The notes under the pieces were generated by a model. It was not told where the DNA came from. It saw nothing but the letters and a program-made list of their open reading frames with translations, and did not search any database. DNA of 64,000 nucleotides from contig JAKULF010000011.1 in assembly GCA_022661535.1 (NCBI GenBank), positions 1,488,001 to 1,552,000 on the forward strand. Reading direction: 5' to 3'. A program made the position numbers and the translations under genes. Shown here piece after piece: positions 11,044 to 21,992 of the stretch. Source of the DNA: Eutypa lata. Its lineage: Eukaryota; Ascomycota; Sordariomycetes; Xylariales; Diatrypaceae. Position 1 is the stretch's first letter; every line of letters begins with the position of its first letter.

Positions 11044-12122
11044 AAGTGGTGGATTTGAGGCCAACAGTCACAGAACAATAGCGACTGCGGTAATAGCAGC
11101 AGCGACAGTAGTAACAACGGCAATAGTGACAGGAGGTAGCAACTACCTAGATAACCCGGACCTCATAAGCGATTGACTCAACGTACATAACATCGGCATA
11201 TCCAGGGGTTGAGATATCGTGGGGTAAACTGTGGAGAGCCTAGAGATATGGAGATATGCTATTCCCAGCTGGTCTTGGTTGATGAAACTAGCATGATAAC
11301 GTTCAACTTTATCTACCTACCTAGGTAGATAAGGTAAGGCCTTTAACTCCTGAATTACGTAGAGTCAAGTTGATGCTGCCTCATTACCTGCTATGATATA
11401 TATTCGACCATCTTGAATATTAGTCTAGTTAGGATTTAATACTTGGAGTTAGATGATTGCTACCCAATCTTCATCGTAGATTACACAACTACTACATGGG
11501 CATCAAACACGTAGCTTACCGGTTCTGGAACACTACTTGCCATGTTTTAATATCCAATGTTCAAAAACGAGACGGGACAATGTCTGTAAGTGAATCGTAT
11601 GATCGACGACACGTAACCTATTCACAGCCCTCTTGGTTTATAATACGGGGAGTTGGTTGGTTACTGTCTACATTCAGACGTCCTCTCCTTCAACGATGCG
11701 CGTGAGAGAGCGTCCGCTCAGGTCCCCACAATATGGTGGATCATGTCAAGAGGAGCTCCTCCTCATACTTATAATGGTGATAATGAGTGTTGGAGCTCAT
11801 AGCAAGCCGGGTGCTTCATTGAGCAAGTGCCACTCCAACGGTGCAGGTGCAGGATGTGGTGCAGAATAGCAATCGCAGCTTGTGTTTGATCTGCGATCCA
11901 TGATCTGCATGGTTGCGAAGTCGCTCATTTAGGCCGTCCTTCTACCAACAACGAACATCAGCGATGAGTATATCTAGGTTGGGGAATCTCATATATCTAG
12001 ATAAGATAACAAGAGGATAGTAAGATAAGTCAATTGAGATACTTCATTCAATAGGGAGGTATTAGTCGAAACTGTCACACAGCAGCTCTACTCCGATTTA
12101 GGATCTTGACAATATTCTAAAC
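11044..12122. promoter_or_regulatory. divergent promoter region, transcription factor/dioxygenase
   Basis: 1,079 bp. Contains AGGAGCTCCT (palindrome core 11752-11759) about 365 bp before the dioxygenase ATG and several GATA sequences close to that ATG. Short ORFs have no recognisable product. Confidence 0.5.
11752..11759. promoter_or_regulatory. GGAGCTCC palindrome, candidate cluster operator
   Basis: Perfect core within the 10-bp palindrome AGGAGCTCCT, followed by CCTC as in the other extended copies. Lies between the regulator and dioxygenase genes. Confidence 0.5.
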
Positions 12123-13391
12123 ATGTCTCTACCCCCTTACACACCGGCCGCTCCTACCAAGGAGAACCGTGAGTGGCCCATCCTTGATTCATATTCACTT
12201 AAAGTCATTGAGCTGATACAGACAATAACAGTGGACTACGTCAAACTCGTCAATCTCGATCTTTCCAAATTCGACGACCCGGCCGGACGTGAGGAGCTTG
12301 CAAGAGAACTCTACGAGGCCGCAACAGGATACGGTTTCTTAACCCTTACAAACCATGGAATATCCGACGAAGTCTATCAGAGGCAAATGCAGATCGCCAA
12401 TGGCGTGATGACTCTGCCACCAGAGGAGAAGGCCCCCTACGAGGGTAAGTTTATCAGCACTTGGTGGATATTTGCCCTACTAACTCTCATTACAGTCACT
12501 CCCGAGGAAGACGCCCGCGGCCTATACGTTGGCTATAAGCCAGCCGGCCCGCTCGGCCACAAGGGAGGCTTCCCCAAGCAGCTCGACCACTACAATATCC
12601 TCGTTCACGACCCCAAGAACCGCCCGCACCCGGAGATCCTGCGGCCCCACCTGCAAGAGACGTACGAGGTGATGCACTTCATCCGGAACAACATCCTGAA
12701 GAAGCTGCTCACCCTGATGGCGATGATCCTGCAGGTGCCCGACGAGGTAGTTCAGGCGACGCACGCTCCCGGGGGCTCCAGGACCGAGTACATCCGCTAC
12801 ATGATGTGCGAGCCGCGGCCCAAGGAGGAGAGCGAGAAGTACCGCGACATCTTCCTGTCGGGCCACACGGACTGGGGCTCCTGGACGTTCCTGTTCTCGC
12901 AGCCCATCTCGGCGCTGCAGGTCCTGGACCACACCGACGGGAAGTACCGCTGGGTCGAGCACCAGCCGCAGGGTCTGGTCATCAACTTCGGCGAGGCGAC
13001 CGAGCGCCTGACCGGCGGCCTCTTCAAGGCTACCATACACCGCGTCGTGCAGCCGCCGGAGGACCAGCGCCACCTCCGCCGCATCGGCGTCATCTACTTC
13101 GCCCGCCCGGCCGACGACCGGGAGCTGGTGCCGATCGAGGGGTCGCCCCTGCTTCAGAGCATGGGCGCTGACAAGCCCATGGACGACAGGGTCTTCTGCA
13201 TGGCGGACTACCTCGATGCGCGGAAGCACGGCTGGAAGCGCTATGAATATGATATTGACCGCCCAGCCGACCCCACGCAACACGCCGACTTCTTCGCCGG
13301 CGAGTACCCAGATCCTGAGGGCCACAAGAGCCTAGGGAAGTTTGACAATATCCCGAGAGATGTCTATGTTCCTAGCTTGAAGGCGGCTTAA
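12123..13391 (+). CDS. 2-oxoglutarate/Fe(II)-dependent dioxygenase (isopenicillin-N-synthase-like fold)
   Basis: Non-haem iron oxygenase that typically hydroxylates, desaturates or cyclises a small molecule. CDS join(12123..12168, 12232..12444, 12496..13391), 384 aa. Both introns lack in-frame stops, so the unspliced frame stays open; they were recognised by GTGAGT/GTAAGT donors and by restoring LDYVKLVNLDLSKF and APYEVTPEEDARGLY. Visible: the DIOX_N-like segment with GYGFLTLTNHGI, iron ligands H210 and D212 in SGHTDWG, distal H268 in IHRVVQPP, and R282 in RRIGVIYF as the 2OG-carboxylate contact (the family usually has R-x-S, here R-x-G). GC content rises sharply in exon 3. Divergent from the transcription factor. 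Substrate unknown; a proline-type hydroxylase is one idea only. Confidence 0.92.
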   Translation: MSLPPYTPAAPTKENREWPILDSYSLKVIELIQTITVDYVKLVNLDLSKFDDPAGREELARELYEAATGYGFLTLTNHGISDEVYQRQMQIANGVMTLPPEEKAPYEGKFISTWWIFALLTLITVTPEEDARGLYVGYKPAGPLGHKGGFPKQLDHYNILVHDPKNRPHPEILRPHLQETYEVMHFIRNNILKKLLTLMAMILQVPDEVVQATHAPGGSRTEYIRYMMCEPRPKEESEKYRDIFLSGHTDWGSWTFLFSQPISALQVLDHTDGKYRWVEHQPQGLVINFGEATERLTGGLFKATIHRVVQPPEDQRHLRRIGVIYFARPADDRELVPIEGSPLLQSMGADKPMDDRVFCMADYLDARKHGWKRYEYDIDRPADPTQHADFFAGEYPDPEGHKSLGKFDNIPRDVYVPSLKAA

Positions 13392-13580
13392 ACGTTGATG
13401 AATTGTACTTCAGTGGATAACACCGGTTTTACGGGAGGCTACTGGGATCATTGGCTCATTTATCTAGTCATTTACCGGAATTCACGTATTTAACTCCTTC
13501 GACTAGCAATTTCCTTTTATCACCACAGTGTCTCGTGGGTAAATCCATGCAAATAGAACAATTTCTCGTGTCGTATTGCT

Positions 13581-13608
13581 AGTTACGTCTCCCTAGTTAC
13601 GTCTCCCT
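13581..13608. repeat. 14-bp direct tandem duplication
   Basis: AGTTACGTCTCCCT occurs twice back to back. No known function; likely slippage. Confidence 0.7.
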
Positions 13609-14325
13609 AGCGATCCATGCATTTCGGCGTATAAAGTGTCGATGATTGTTCAACTGGACAATGCTGAAAAGAATGTCCCTGACCAATGTAGGCATTGTCG
13701 GAATTTTACCGAGGAAATACATTGATGATGCTGCCTAAACACAGAATAATATAATCACCTGGAATAGACCTGGAAACTGCCAGACAAAAAGAAAACATAT
13801 GCGTGGTAGGAAAATAGCCATAAACTCATAGCCATAAAGAATTGGGTAAAGTGGAAAAGGGATTTCTATTCGCCATTCCCACCTGACAATGTACAGATAC
13901 CTTTTACCATGCATTGACGGCAAAACGACATTTGCTTTAACAGTCTAATAAGGGGAAATAGCACGTGTATTTGCATTCTTGAAATATTTCCCAAGCCTCT
14001 CCCCTATCATTGGAACGTAAAGCTGCCGGTGCACCTACTGTCTGCGCCGTCCCTGGCCCCTGAAGTGCCCAATGGTATTCCGTATTTCTGGTAGATTGTT
14101 TATCATGCGAGATCTTTCGTCTACCGCCACTATCTCGGAATATCATACATAAAACAGCAGCTGACGACGCCCGAGATATCCGGCGCGATAACACCCGATA
14201 GCTAGTAATGTTTTGAGTGAAATGACCGATCTCCCAGGGTTTCAATATCGACACTTTCCCGCAGTTGGAATCCCATAAACCGGATCGTCGTGATTTGAGA
14301 CGTGGGTGATAAGGGCGATGCTGAT

Positions 14326-14350
14326 GGAGGAGGAGGAGGAGGAGGAGGAG
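14326..14350 (+). repeat. (GGA)n microsatellite
   Basis: About eight GGA units that run directly into the palindromic GGAGGAGCTCCTCC. The repeat may have arisen by expansion of half of the operator-like sequence. Confidence 0.85.
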
Positions 14351-14360
14351 GAGCTCCTCC
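14347..14360. promoter_or_regulatory. extended palindrome GGAGGAGCTCCTCC, candidate cluster operator
   Basis: Identical 14-mer to that at 6518-6531. About 1.1 kb upstream of the MFS start and about 1 kb downstream of the dioxygenase stop. Confidence 0.45.
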
Positions 14361-15220
14361 CGGTTTATAGCCAGGATCCGATGCTATTGGCTCTCCAGCC
14401 CCTTGGAGATGGCGGCCGGGGTATCTGCTAGTACGTCTTGACTTACCAGGTATGTCAATTACATGGGGTGTGATTTGTCCATTTGGACGACGACGCCGGT
14501 TGGCCGGGCTTTAGTTAGCGGATTCTCGATCTGCGTCATCGTAATAGTATTTTCCTGCAGTGCATCTCTCCGCATTGATATCTGGTTAATCCAGACCCAC
14601 CCAACGCAGCTCTCCATAATAGCCCATAACTTAATAATGAGTATATGATTTAGCGATACATCTCGTTAAGGCTCAATTCCGTGTCTGATGTATGTAGATT
14701 CGCGGGTATTTTATTACTTATATCCTAGAATAGTATCATAGTACCCTAGATAGTTCATCCGCTTCCCAATCTGTAATTTCTAACTGGATTCCGCTTATAC
14801 CTTAGGTACATACGTAGTTGCGAACATGTTCATATTGTTAAGACAATAAAGATTATATAAGTTCTTCGAGATACGAAGTATCATTAGTTTCATTAACTTG
14901 CTTGAAAGATGACACTACGTTGATAATAATTATTCGTCCTACTTCATACATCGACGTTCCATTGGCATCGAGACCCTACAAATTTCATGTTATAAACTGC
15001 CGCACAACACCTAGCGGCTTACATTAGATATTAAAACCCAACAATGTGGTAGTTATTGAAACCAAGTGGCAGTACTATCCGGTTTTAGTACACTGCTCTA
15101 ATCTAGCTGAATATCGTACTAAAACACTTTAATCAGTACCCCACAGCGTTGGCAACAGGGGGCGATAAGGGCGCACGCAACGCCCAGGACACTGTGGAGC
15201 AAACGATAGCTTGTCATGTT

Positions 15221-15228
15221 GGAGCTCC
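15221..15228. promoter_or_regulatory. GGAGCTCC palindrome, candidate cluster operator
   Basis: Perfect core 230 bp upstream of the proposed MFS transporter start, followed by CGCC. Confidence 0.5.
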
Positions 15229-15457
15229 CGCCTCACGTCGTTGATACTTGATATCGATGCCTATAAGACGAACAGCTCCAACTGATGTACCTAGTAACCT
15301 GGGTTCTCTCTTCTTATGTCCAGGCCAAACAAATTAGCAGAAGACGTCCGTCCAATTGATATCATCACATATCTTCGGCAGCACAGAGTCGATCGATCGA
15401 CACTGAGGCACTTATACCCAAGTTCACGTACCTACGACGGGCGACGCCGACGACGGT

Positions 15458-17373
15458 ATGGCTCCCAATTCGAAGGTATGGACTTACTTGCGTGGCGAGT
15501 CCGCCTCGCCGCTGGAGAAGAAGCTCATCTTCAAGATGGACTTCTTTATCCTCACTTTCTGCTGTCTAGCATATTTCATGTAAGCAAACCACAACACAGC
15601 TGTCAGGGGTCAAGGCTCCGCTAGATACTACGTTGAGCTATCGCTAAAACTGTTCGATCAGGAACTACTTAGATCGTGCGAGCATCACGCAAGCCTATGT
15701 GTCCGGAATGAGAGAGGATCTGGGTTTCCAAGGTGCTCAGCTGACTGTGACTACCACTCTATACTCGGTCGGATATCTCCTGTAAGACCTTCCTGCCCTA
15801 TAGCATGTACAAAAAATGAACGTCGTTGGGCTAATTAGCATCTCACATTCTAGGGGAATCATTCCAAACAACATGCTACTCACCTACTTCAGGCCGGGGA
15901 ATTTCTTCCCCTTCATGATCGTGGTCTGGGCTTCTCTCACGATGTGCAATGCCGCCGCCAAGCATCCCCGCGACCTGATGGCCATTCGGTTTTTCCAGGG
16001 ATACGCCGAATCCTGCATCTTCGCTGGGACGCAATACATCCTCGGATCCTGGTACACTAAGAAGGAGCTTGGGAAAAGAACCGCCCTTTTCACTGCCAGT
16101 GGACTGGCTGGTGGCATGTTTGGCGGCTTCCTGCAAACGGGGATCCACAAGTCCATGAATGGGCTCGCCGGGATGCCGGGATGGAGATGGCTTTACATTG
16201 TTAGCAGCAGCCCTCCACTTCCACCGATGATTGAATTGTTTGAACTGACGTATTTGCAGATCGATGGCATCATCACTATGCCGGTCGCACTTTACGGCTA
16301 CTTTTTCTTCCCGGATGTCCCCGCCACCACGACAGCTCCCTACCTCAACGAGGAGGAAAGGCAGCTAGCCAGGCAGCGTGTCCCGACCGTCGAAGACGAG
16401 ACCCGTATCCTGAGCTTATCCTTCGCTTCCAAGGTCTTCACCTCGTGGTACTTCTACGGGTTTAGCTTCTTGTGGATCTTGGGCAACTGCTCCGAGTCGC
16501 TGGGTAATCAGTCGCTCATGAACTTGTACATGCAAGGTCACCCGGAACGGAATTGGTAAGTTTCTCATCTCCTTCATATTTCACTTTTCGCTTTTGTCAG
16601 TAAAGAATGCTAACGCCGTTGTAGTACGTGATATTTTTCTCGCTCTCCTCCTATAATACGGACTTGAAACATGATATGATGAGGCAAAAGCGTCTTTAGT
16701 ACGAGTATAATGCTAACAAAAACCCTAGACTCCGTAAGCGACCTCAATAACTTCCCTACTGGTCTCCAAGCAGTCGGGATCGTAAGCACGCTCCTGTGGG
16801 CTCTGAGCACCGATATCTTCGGCAAAAGATGGATATCCGGGTACTACGTAGCCGTTACGGCAATCTGCGTCGGCATCCTTCTCCTCGTCCCGAATGTGCC
16901 GACAGCAGGCCAGTTCGCAGCCTACTACTGGTCGGGCACCATCTACTGCATCCAGGCGACCTTCTTCGCCTGGGCCAACGATTCCATGCGACACCAGCCA
17001 GTGGCTCTTCGCGCCGTCGTTATAGCCTGCATGAACTTTTCCGGAAACGTGTTCCAGGCGTGGTGGCCCTTGATTTTCTACCGGGCGAACGACGCCCCTG
17101 ACTTTACGGTGAGTGTACCACGTGTAACACTTCTTCTAGCTCTGGCTATGAAGCAATGGAAGATTTTTGTGACTAATTTCCAAATAGAAAGGAATGTATG
17201 CTCTAGTCGTCGTAGGTGCCCTCATGGCGGTCTGGGTTACGGTGATGCTGTACATGGAAAGGCAGCATGAGAAGAAACATACGAATGTCATTGATTCTGT
17301 TGAATCTGCCAGCAGTGATGGGATGGATCATGAGAGAGTCGGAAGCAGCAAAGGAGTGGATAATAAAGTTTAA
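15458..17373 (+). CDS. MFS transporter, anion:cation symporter (allantoate permease/Dal5-like) family
   Basis: Twelve-helix plasma-membrane carrier for organic acids, ureides or vitamins. Exons read as 15458..15579, 15662..15781, 15854..16199, 16260..16555, about 16739..17108, 17188..17373, about 479 aa. Visible: KMDFFILTFCCLAYFMNYLDRASI (helix 1 and D-R motif, shown across a junction), GYLLGIIPNNML, RFFQGYAESCIF, FGGFLQTGI, NFPTGLQAVGIVSTLLWALSTD and a charged C-terminal tail ending VDNKV. The exon 4/5 junction is problematic: after ERNW the obvious acceptor TAG at 16726-16728 breaks the frame, whereas GTAAG at 16738 keeps it. An upstream ATG at 15316 is out of frame and would need another intron. 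Likely imports or exports the substrate of the cluster. Confidence 0.85.
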
Positions 17374-17999
17374 CGGTAATGGTTAATCGGCCACGCCTCC
17401 TGAACATAGTATATGTACGTGGATAAGGCATTTAGAAGGACGGTTTCACTTGGGCTAGATACGTTGAGGTTTTATAGAGCGGTATTTATAATAACAGCTC
17501 AGTTCTGCAGTCTTGACATTGATAATCCGGCTCCGGCATACTTGTTTGCCGCTAGACATTTCTTTGTATAATTGTCGAGGTAAGCCTTCCCATTAAAGGG
17601 GTTAAATAACACAATTGTACGCTGAATAATAGACCAGATCTAATATTTCCACTTCCTAGATGAAATACATCGACTTCGTCAACATTCACAGTCAAATACA
17701 TGCTCGAGTAAGTATCAAGGGAATACTATGAACTATTCGCTTGGGTTACTTAGCAAGTCCTATTTCAACGTCTTACTAACCTACTTAGGTTTCAACGCAT
17801 CAAAACATATGGTTGATTTACCATGGTATAAACGCATATGAATCCATACATCGCCATTCCTTTCATGTCGAATGTTCATCCATCTGGAATCAGAAGACAG
17901 AGTGGCTCATACATATTATTGTCAATACACGTGCTCACATCAATCTATCATTAAGTAGATTGCATACTCTGTTTCAAGTTTTCTTATAATTTGTGGCTT
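17374..17999. other. intergenic region between convergent genes
   Basis: 626 bp between the 3' ends of the MFS transporter and the dehydrogenase. No coding potential recognised. Confidence 0.5.
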
Positions 18000-19070
18000 C
18001 TACGCTTCGCTATCCCGCTTCTTGCAGAGCTCCGTGAAGAAATCCAACCCAGCCTCAGTCCTTATCGTACCGTACATCGCGCTGCTATCTAAAGGTCTCT
18101 CGCCCACTGCAGATTGCGCCTCCTCCATATGTTTCAGAGCGACCTCGCTGACCTCGAGCCTAGTGCCGGCGCTTTTCGCGCAGTTGAGCGCGTGCTTGGC
18201 GTCCTTGATGGCAAGCTGCACGTCGAAGCCGGCCTTGCCGTCCGGTGCCGGCGCGTAGGCGCCCGTCGTCAGCCTCTTCGAGTAGCTCTCGATGACGGGC
18301 CCGAACATGTCGCCGAGCATCTGCTCCATGATGGCCGGCCCGAGGCCCGTCTTCTCGGCGAAGACGTGCGCCTCGGAGATGACCTCCATGAAGGACACGA
18401 CGCAGATGTTTCCCGCGATCTTGAGGAGGCTGGATTTCGAGACGTCGGCGCCCATGTCGATCACCGAGCGTCCCATGACTCCGCTCAGGTACGGCGCGAT
18501 CTTCGCCGTGGCTGTTGGGGGCCCAGCTGTGACGAAGATGAGTTTGCCCGCCTCGGCCATGGGCGATGCACCAAAGACGGGAGCTTGGATACTACGTCAG
18601 CGTCTTCTTTCGAATCTAGCAGGCGGGATTTTACCACCATACTTACCGGCAATGAACTCTGCCCCTGCTTCGGAGATCTTCTTGGAAACGGCTATCGACG
18701 TGTCCGGGTGGACGGTCGAACAGTCGACGTACACCTTCCCACTCACGTTCCCCGACGCCACGATGTCGTCAGCAACCTGCTGAAGAACCGCGTCATTGCT
18801 GACCTGGAGAAACTATCAGTTGTCATAGTCAACATTCGGAATGCCACAGCTACATACGCATGAGAAAATAATATCGGACTTCTTCGCCACCTCGCCGACG
18901 CTCTGCACAGGAGCAGCTCCTAAGGCAGCCAGCGACTCGCCGCGGGACAGGGTCCGGTTGGTGTAGATCAAAGGGGGTGCAGATATGCTTGATAGGTATT
19001 TCTGGAGGTTCTTGGACATGCCGATGCCCATGGATCCGAGGCCGATCCATCCCACCTGAGTTGCAGCCAT
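18000..19070 (-). CDS. 3-hydroxyisobutyrate dehydrogenase-like beta-hydroxyacid dehydrogenase
   Basis: NAD(P)-dependent oxidation of a beta-hydroxyacid, or reduction of the matching semialdehyde. CDS complement(18000..18583, 18647..18803, 18858..19070), 317 aa, introns of 63 and 54 bp. Visible: VGWIGLGSMGIGMSKNL (Rossmann GxGxMGxGM), VDCSTVHPDTS (substrate-binding loop), APVFGASPMAEAGKL, and SSLLKIAGN with the catalytic lysine of the G/S-xx-K-xx-xN signature, then the helical C-terminal domain. Start ATG 19070 places the Rossmann motif at residue 7 as in relatives; an in-frame ATG lies further upstream at about 19136. Divergently paired with GST 2. Relatives include tartronate-semialdehyde reductases, so a 2-hydroxy-3-oxo acid substrate is also possible. 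Confidence 0.92.
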
Positions 19071-19577
19071 CTTTGTTTCGACGCGGTAACTATGAATTGA
19101 CCTTACTTCCTTTGCCTTCCTAGAAGCAACAAACATCAACAAAGACACTGGTTCTCGTCCATGGCTTTCTTATGACAGCAACAAGGACTCCCATCACGGG
19201 CATCGAAGTCCGCGAACATCGGCGCGAGTTATCATTTACGGGCCACCAACCAGAGCTCCACCACCTCCTGCGGAGCGTCAAAAAGTGGATCGCTGTCGAT
19301 AAGGGGGAGCTCCGCCGGCATTGCCCAAGATACGCCGATCCAATTAGTCAAGAGAACAGCCAACAGCCAACACCGAATTCCCGTGAAGACGTGATGGATA
19401 GGTATATAGTCGTAGATTATTCGGGATTCAGTAGTCCAGCATTTCCAGCTGTGGTTCGTATCTGCCTATTCGGAAGAGAGCTGGGGTTATTTTTATTTTA
19501 TTTTTCTTTCTATCTATCTTGCTATCTATCTATCTCCGAGATCCACCGAATTGAATTAGTTATAATACGCCGTGAAA
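19071..19577. promoter_or_regulatory. shared divergent promoter, dehydrogenase/GST 2
   Basis: 507 bp. Contains GGAGCTCC at 19306-19313 and a one-mismatch form (AGAGCTCC) about 50 bp to its left. Followed by a T-rich and CTAT-repeat tract before the GST 2 ATG. Confidence 0.55.
19306..19313. promoter_or_regulatory. GGAGCTCC palindrome, candidate cluster operator
   Basis: Perfect core midway between two divergent starts (about 235 and 265 bp away), followed by GCC. Confidence 0.5.
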
Positions 19578-20529
19578 ATGAGTTTCGGAAAGCTTTACTG
19601 GTATCCTAAGGCGCCTCGGGCCACGATGTGTCTTTATATCGCCGAATTAAACAAGTATGTTGTTGCGATTGCGTGTATGTTTATCAAGTTTCTAACGCCA
19701 CATGAAGGCTCGATGTCGAGTACGTCGAAGCGTGGCCTATCAAAGTCGACTCTAGCAAGGGGGGTGTAGGGGAAGAATTCCTATCGAAGTTCCCCACCGG
19801 AAAGGTACCGGCGCTAGAACGACCAAACGGCTTCACCCTATTTGAGTGCATCCCTGTTGCGCTATACCGTGAGTTGCCGAGACCGGACCGTTAAAATTCG
19901 TTGCTAAGACTCACGACGAATCAATTAACCATTATCTACAGTCGCCAAGCAAAATCCAGAGACCACGTTGTTAGGTTCGAGCCTGGAGGAAGAGGCTACG
20001 ATAATTAAGTAAGCTCGCTCCGACCCGGCGTCCTATCACGGGAGCAACCTTCGAAAACCCCAACCGCTAACGGCGATCCAAGATGGGCATCGTTTGCGAA
20101 CAGCGAGTTGCTGCCCCCAATCATGGCGTGGATCAATCCCGCTATCGGCAAGAGCCCTTCGTCTCCTGAGATCCTCGCCGCCGCGGAGAAGAACAGCGAG
20201 GGCATGGTCAGCGTAGTCGAGAAGGCGCTAGCGGGCAAGCAATATCTGGTCGGTGGCCAACTAACCATTGCCGATCTATTCGTGGTTGCTGCCTTTTCTA
20301 GGGGTTATCAACTTGTGAGTCAACAATGACCATTAATCGAGCTCACCTTTTAAGGTCAGGTATGCGTACATCATCAACTAACACGGAAGAGTAGGTCTTG
20401 ACGAAGAAATGGGCTGAGGCTCATCCCAACATCCATGAGTGGTACATGAGGCTCAAGAGCGACCCGATCTGGAAGAAGATCGACGGCGAGCCATTTGTTC
20501 TAGACCAAATTGGAGGCAAGCCCGTTTAA
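19578..20529 (+). CDS. glutathione S-transferase, eEF1Bgamma-type (GST 2)
   Basis: Second stand-alone eEF1Bgamma-type GST of the cluster. CDS join(19578..19654, 19708..19868, 19942..20008, 20083..20314, 20395..20529), 223 aa. Thioredoxin-like domain with TGKVPALERPNGFTLFE (residues ~55-75), then the helical domain with PPIMAWINPAIGKSPSSPEIL, an almost exact match to the same block in GST 1. It shares the introns after xALY/xAWF and after RGYQ with GST 1 but has two extra ones (after NK and after TII), so it is either the older form or GST 1 lost introns. The start ATG 19578 aligns exactly with GST 1. Divergent from the HIBADH-like gene. Substrate unknown. Confidence 0.92.
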
Positions 20530-21992
20530 ATTAAGCTGCATCCTTTCCTACGTCCTGTCTTTTCCATGTGGAGCGGGTTAGCTCCTCGAATGTGTAGCCA
20601 TATACCTAGCAGTAATTGTATAGGATCACAGGACACTTGAGAACATGGACATATATGGTCAAAATAATGAAAATGCATTACTAGTCAACTCATGCGTCAT
20701 CTGACAACAACATTACGCAATCCATGGGGAAGATATAAGAATAAGAATCACTTCGTATAAAATGAGGGATGAGAAAGACTTCGTTTCAACCCCCCCCCCC
20801 CCCAAACCCAAAAAAGCATTCACCATATCGCCAAGGCCTAATCTATAATACCAATTGCAGTAGCTTGTGGGCTATCTTTCCATTATGGGTGGACCAATAA
20901 GATGTGCAGAAATAGTCCCCAATTCCCGTTTAAGGTAATATCTCGATTAAGATATTACGTTTGCATTATACAAATTCATGAGCGACTGAGTAAAAGTGCA
21001 TAGGTTTCGTCTCTGAACATTTTCTACTTATTTCGTGTTCTTCCCGTCGTGCAGAATTAATAAAAGTGGTATCTTGAAATATGTTGGTTGACCTATTAGA
21101 TCGGCGACATTACTGGCATTCCTCTTTATTTTATGGTATAAGCCAAAATCAGGGTAATATTGCCAGTGTACGCATAAATATTGTTGATTGTACGGATACT
21201 TATTGAGGGATTCCTCTTTCATTGGTATCCCTTTTTTGCCTTCTGTCGGATTTTAGCCGGCGTTTTGGAAGCCGTGCATCTCGCTGACTGAGTGTAAAGC
21301 TATGTGGTGGCATATGACCTTCATACTAAACAAATCACGCAGGATGATGACTGTTGAAATATCGGCGTTCTCTAAGGAAAGGCAGTGGCGTTTCTGATGA
21401 CCGAAAAAAATAATTAAGCGATTGGCAGTCATTAAGGAGACTGTACATAGGAAGATGGCTTTCCTTGAAGGTCAGCTGGTTCATGGTTGATACAGGTTTA
21501 TCTTCAAAATTGCCACTCATGTACATTAACTGCCTAGGCAGTCGGTTTGCTATTGATCAGTAAGGAATTTGAGACATATTTCCACTGTTATTGTATTTGT
21601 GGCTTGAAGTTTACCAATGGGATATGTCTTGATTATTTTCATGAGTACATAAGCTGGTCTCCTCGATATTACTGCTGATTGTTAGATCAGTTTTTCTCAC
21701 GCATGCTCGCAAGATATCCTTAAAGAGGAACCAAATAGTATTATGGAATATGAGGCTTGACAAGGTTGCTAGAATGACGCCATCTCCTGGGTGCGAGGTA
21801 TTTCCAGCGGTGTCCGCAAAGGGGTCTCGTAAGAACTCTGCTGGCAGCTATATAGAGCGTGTGAATCCCCTATGTAGCTACTAGCGGGCAGAAAAAAAGT
21901 GACAGTCTCTGATGTTAGAGTTGCGAAGAGCCCCAACCTTCAAGGGGGCATATTTATATCGATAATTCATTATCAGTTAATAGCGAGAAACT
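20530..21992. other. intergenic region upstream of the broken acyl-CoA oxidase
   Basis: 1.46 kb with no gene that I can support. Contains a run of 14 C at 20790-20803. No GGAGCTCC palindrome was found here, unlike the promoters to the left. Confidence 0.5.
20790..20803 (+). repeat. poly-C homopolymer (14)
   Basis: Uninterrupted run of 14 C. The length may be inexact because such runs are prone to sequencing and assembly error. Confidence 0.8.

Larger units (their letters stand above)
13392..15457. other. long intergenic region before the MFS transporter
   Basis: 2,066 bp without a convincing gene. It contains a 14-bp tandem duplication (13581-13608), a (GGA)8 run at 14326-14350 leading into the 14-bp palindrome at 14347-14360, and a second palindrome at 15221-15228. 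The 102-codon ORF at 15316 is in a different frame from the transporter and is probably leader sequence. Confidence 0.5.

Noticed and set aside
12522..13325. 267-codon minus-strand ORF
   Set aside because: Antisense shadow of the GC-rich dioxygenase gene; the plus strand has iron ligands and splice-consistent frames.
15316..15624. 102-codon ORF overlapping the transporter start
   Set aside because: Frame differs from the MFS exon 1 (KMDFFILTFCC), which is the conserved one; probably leader sequence.
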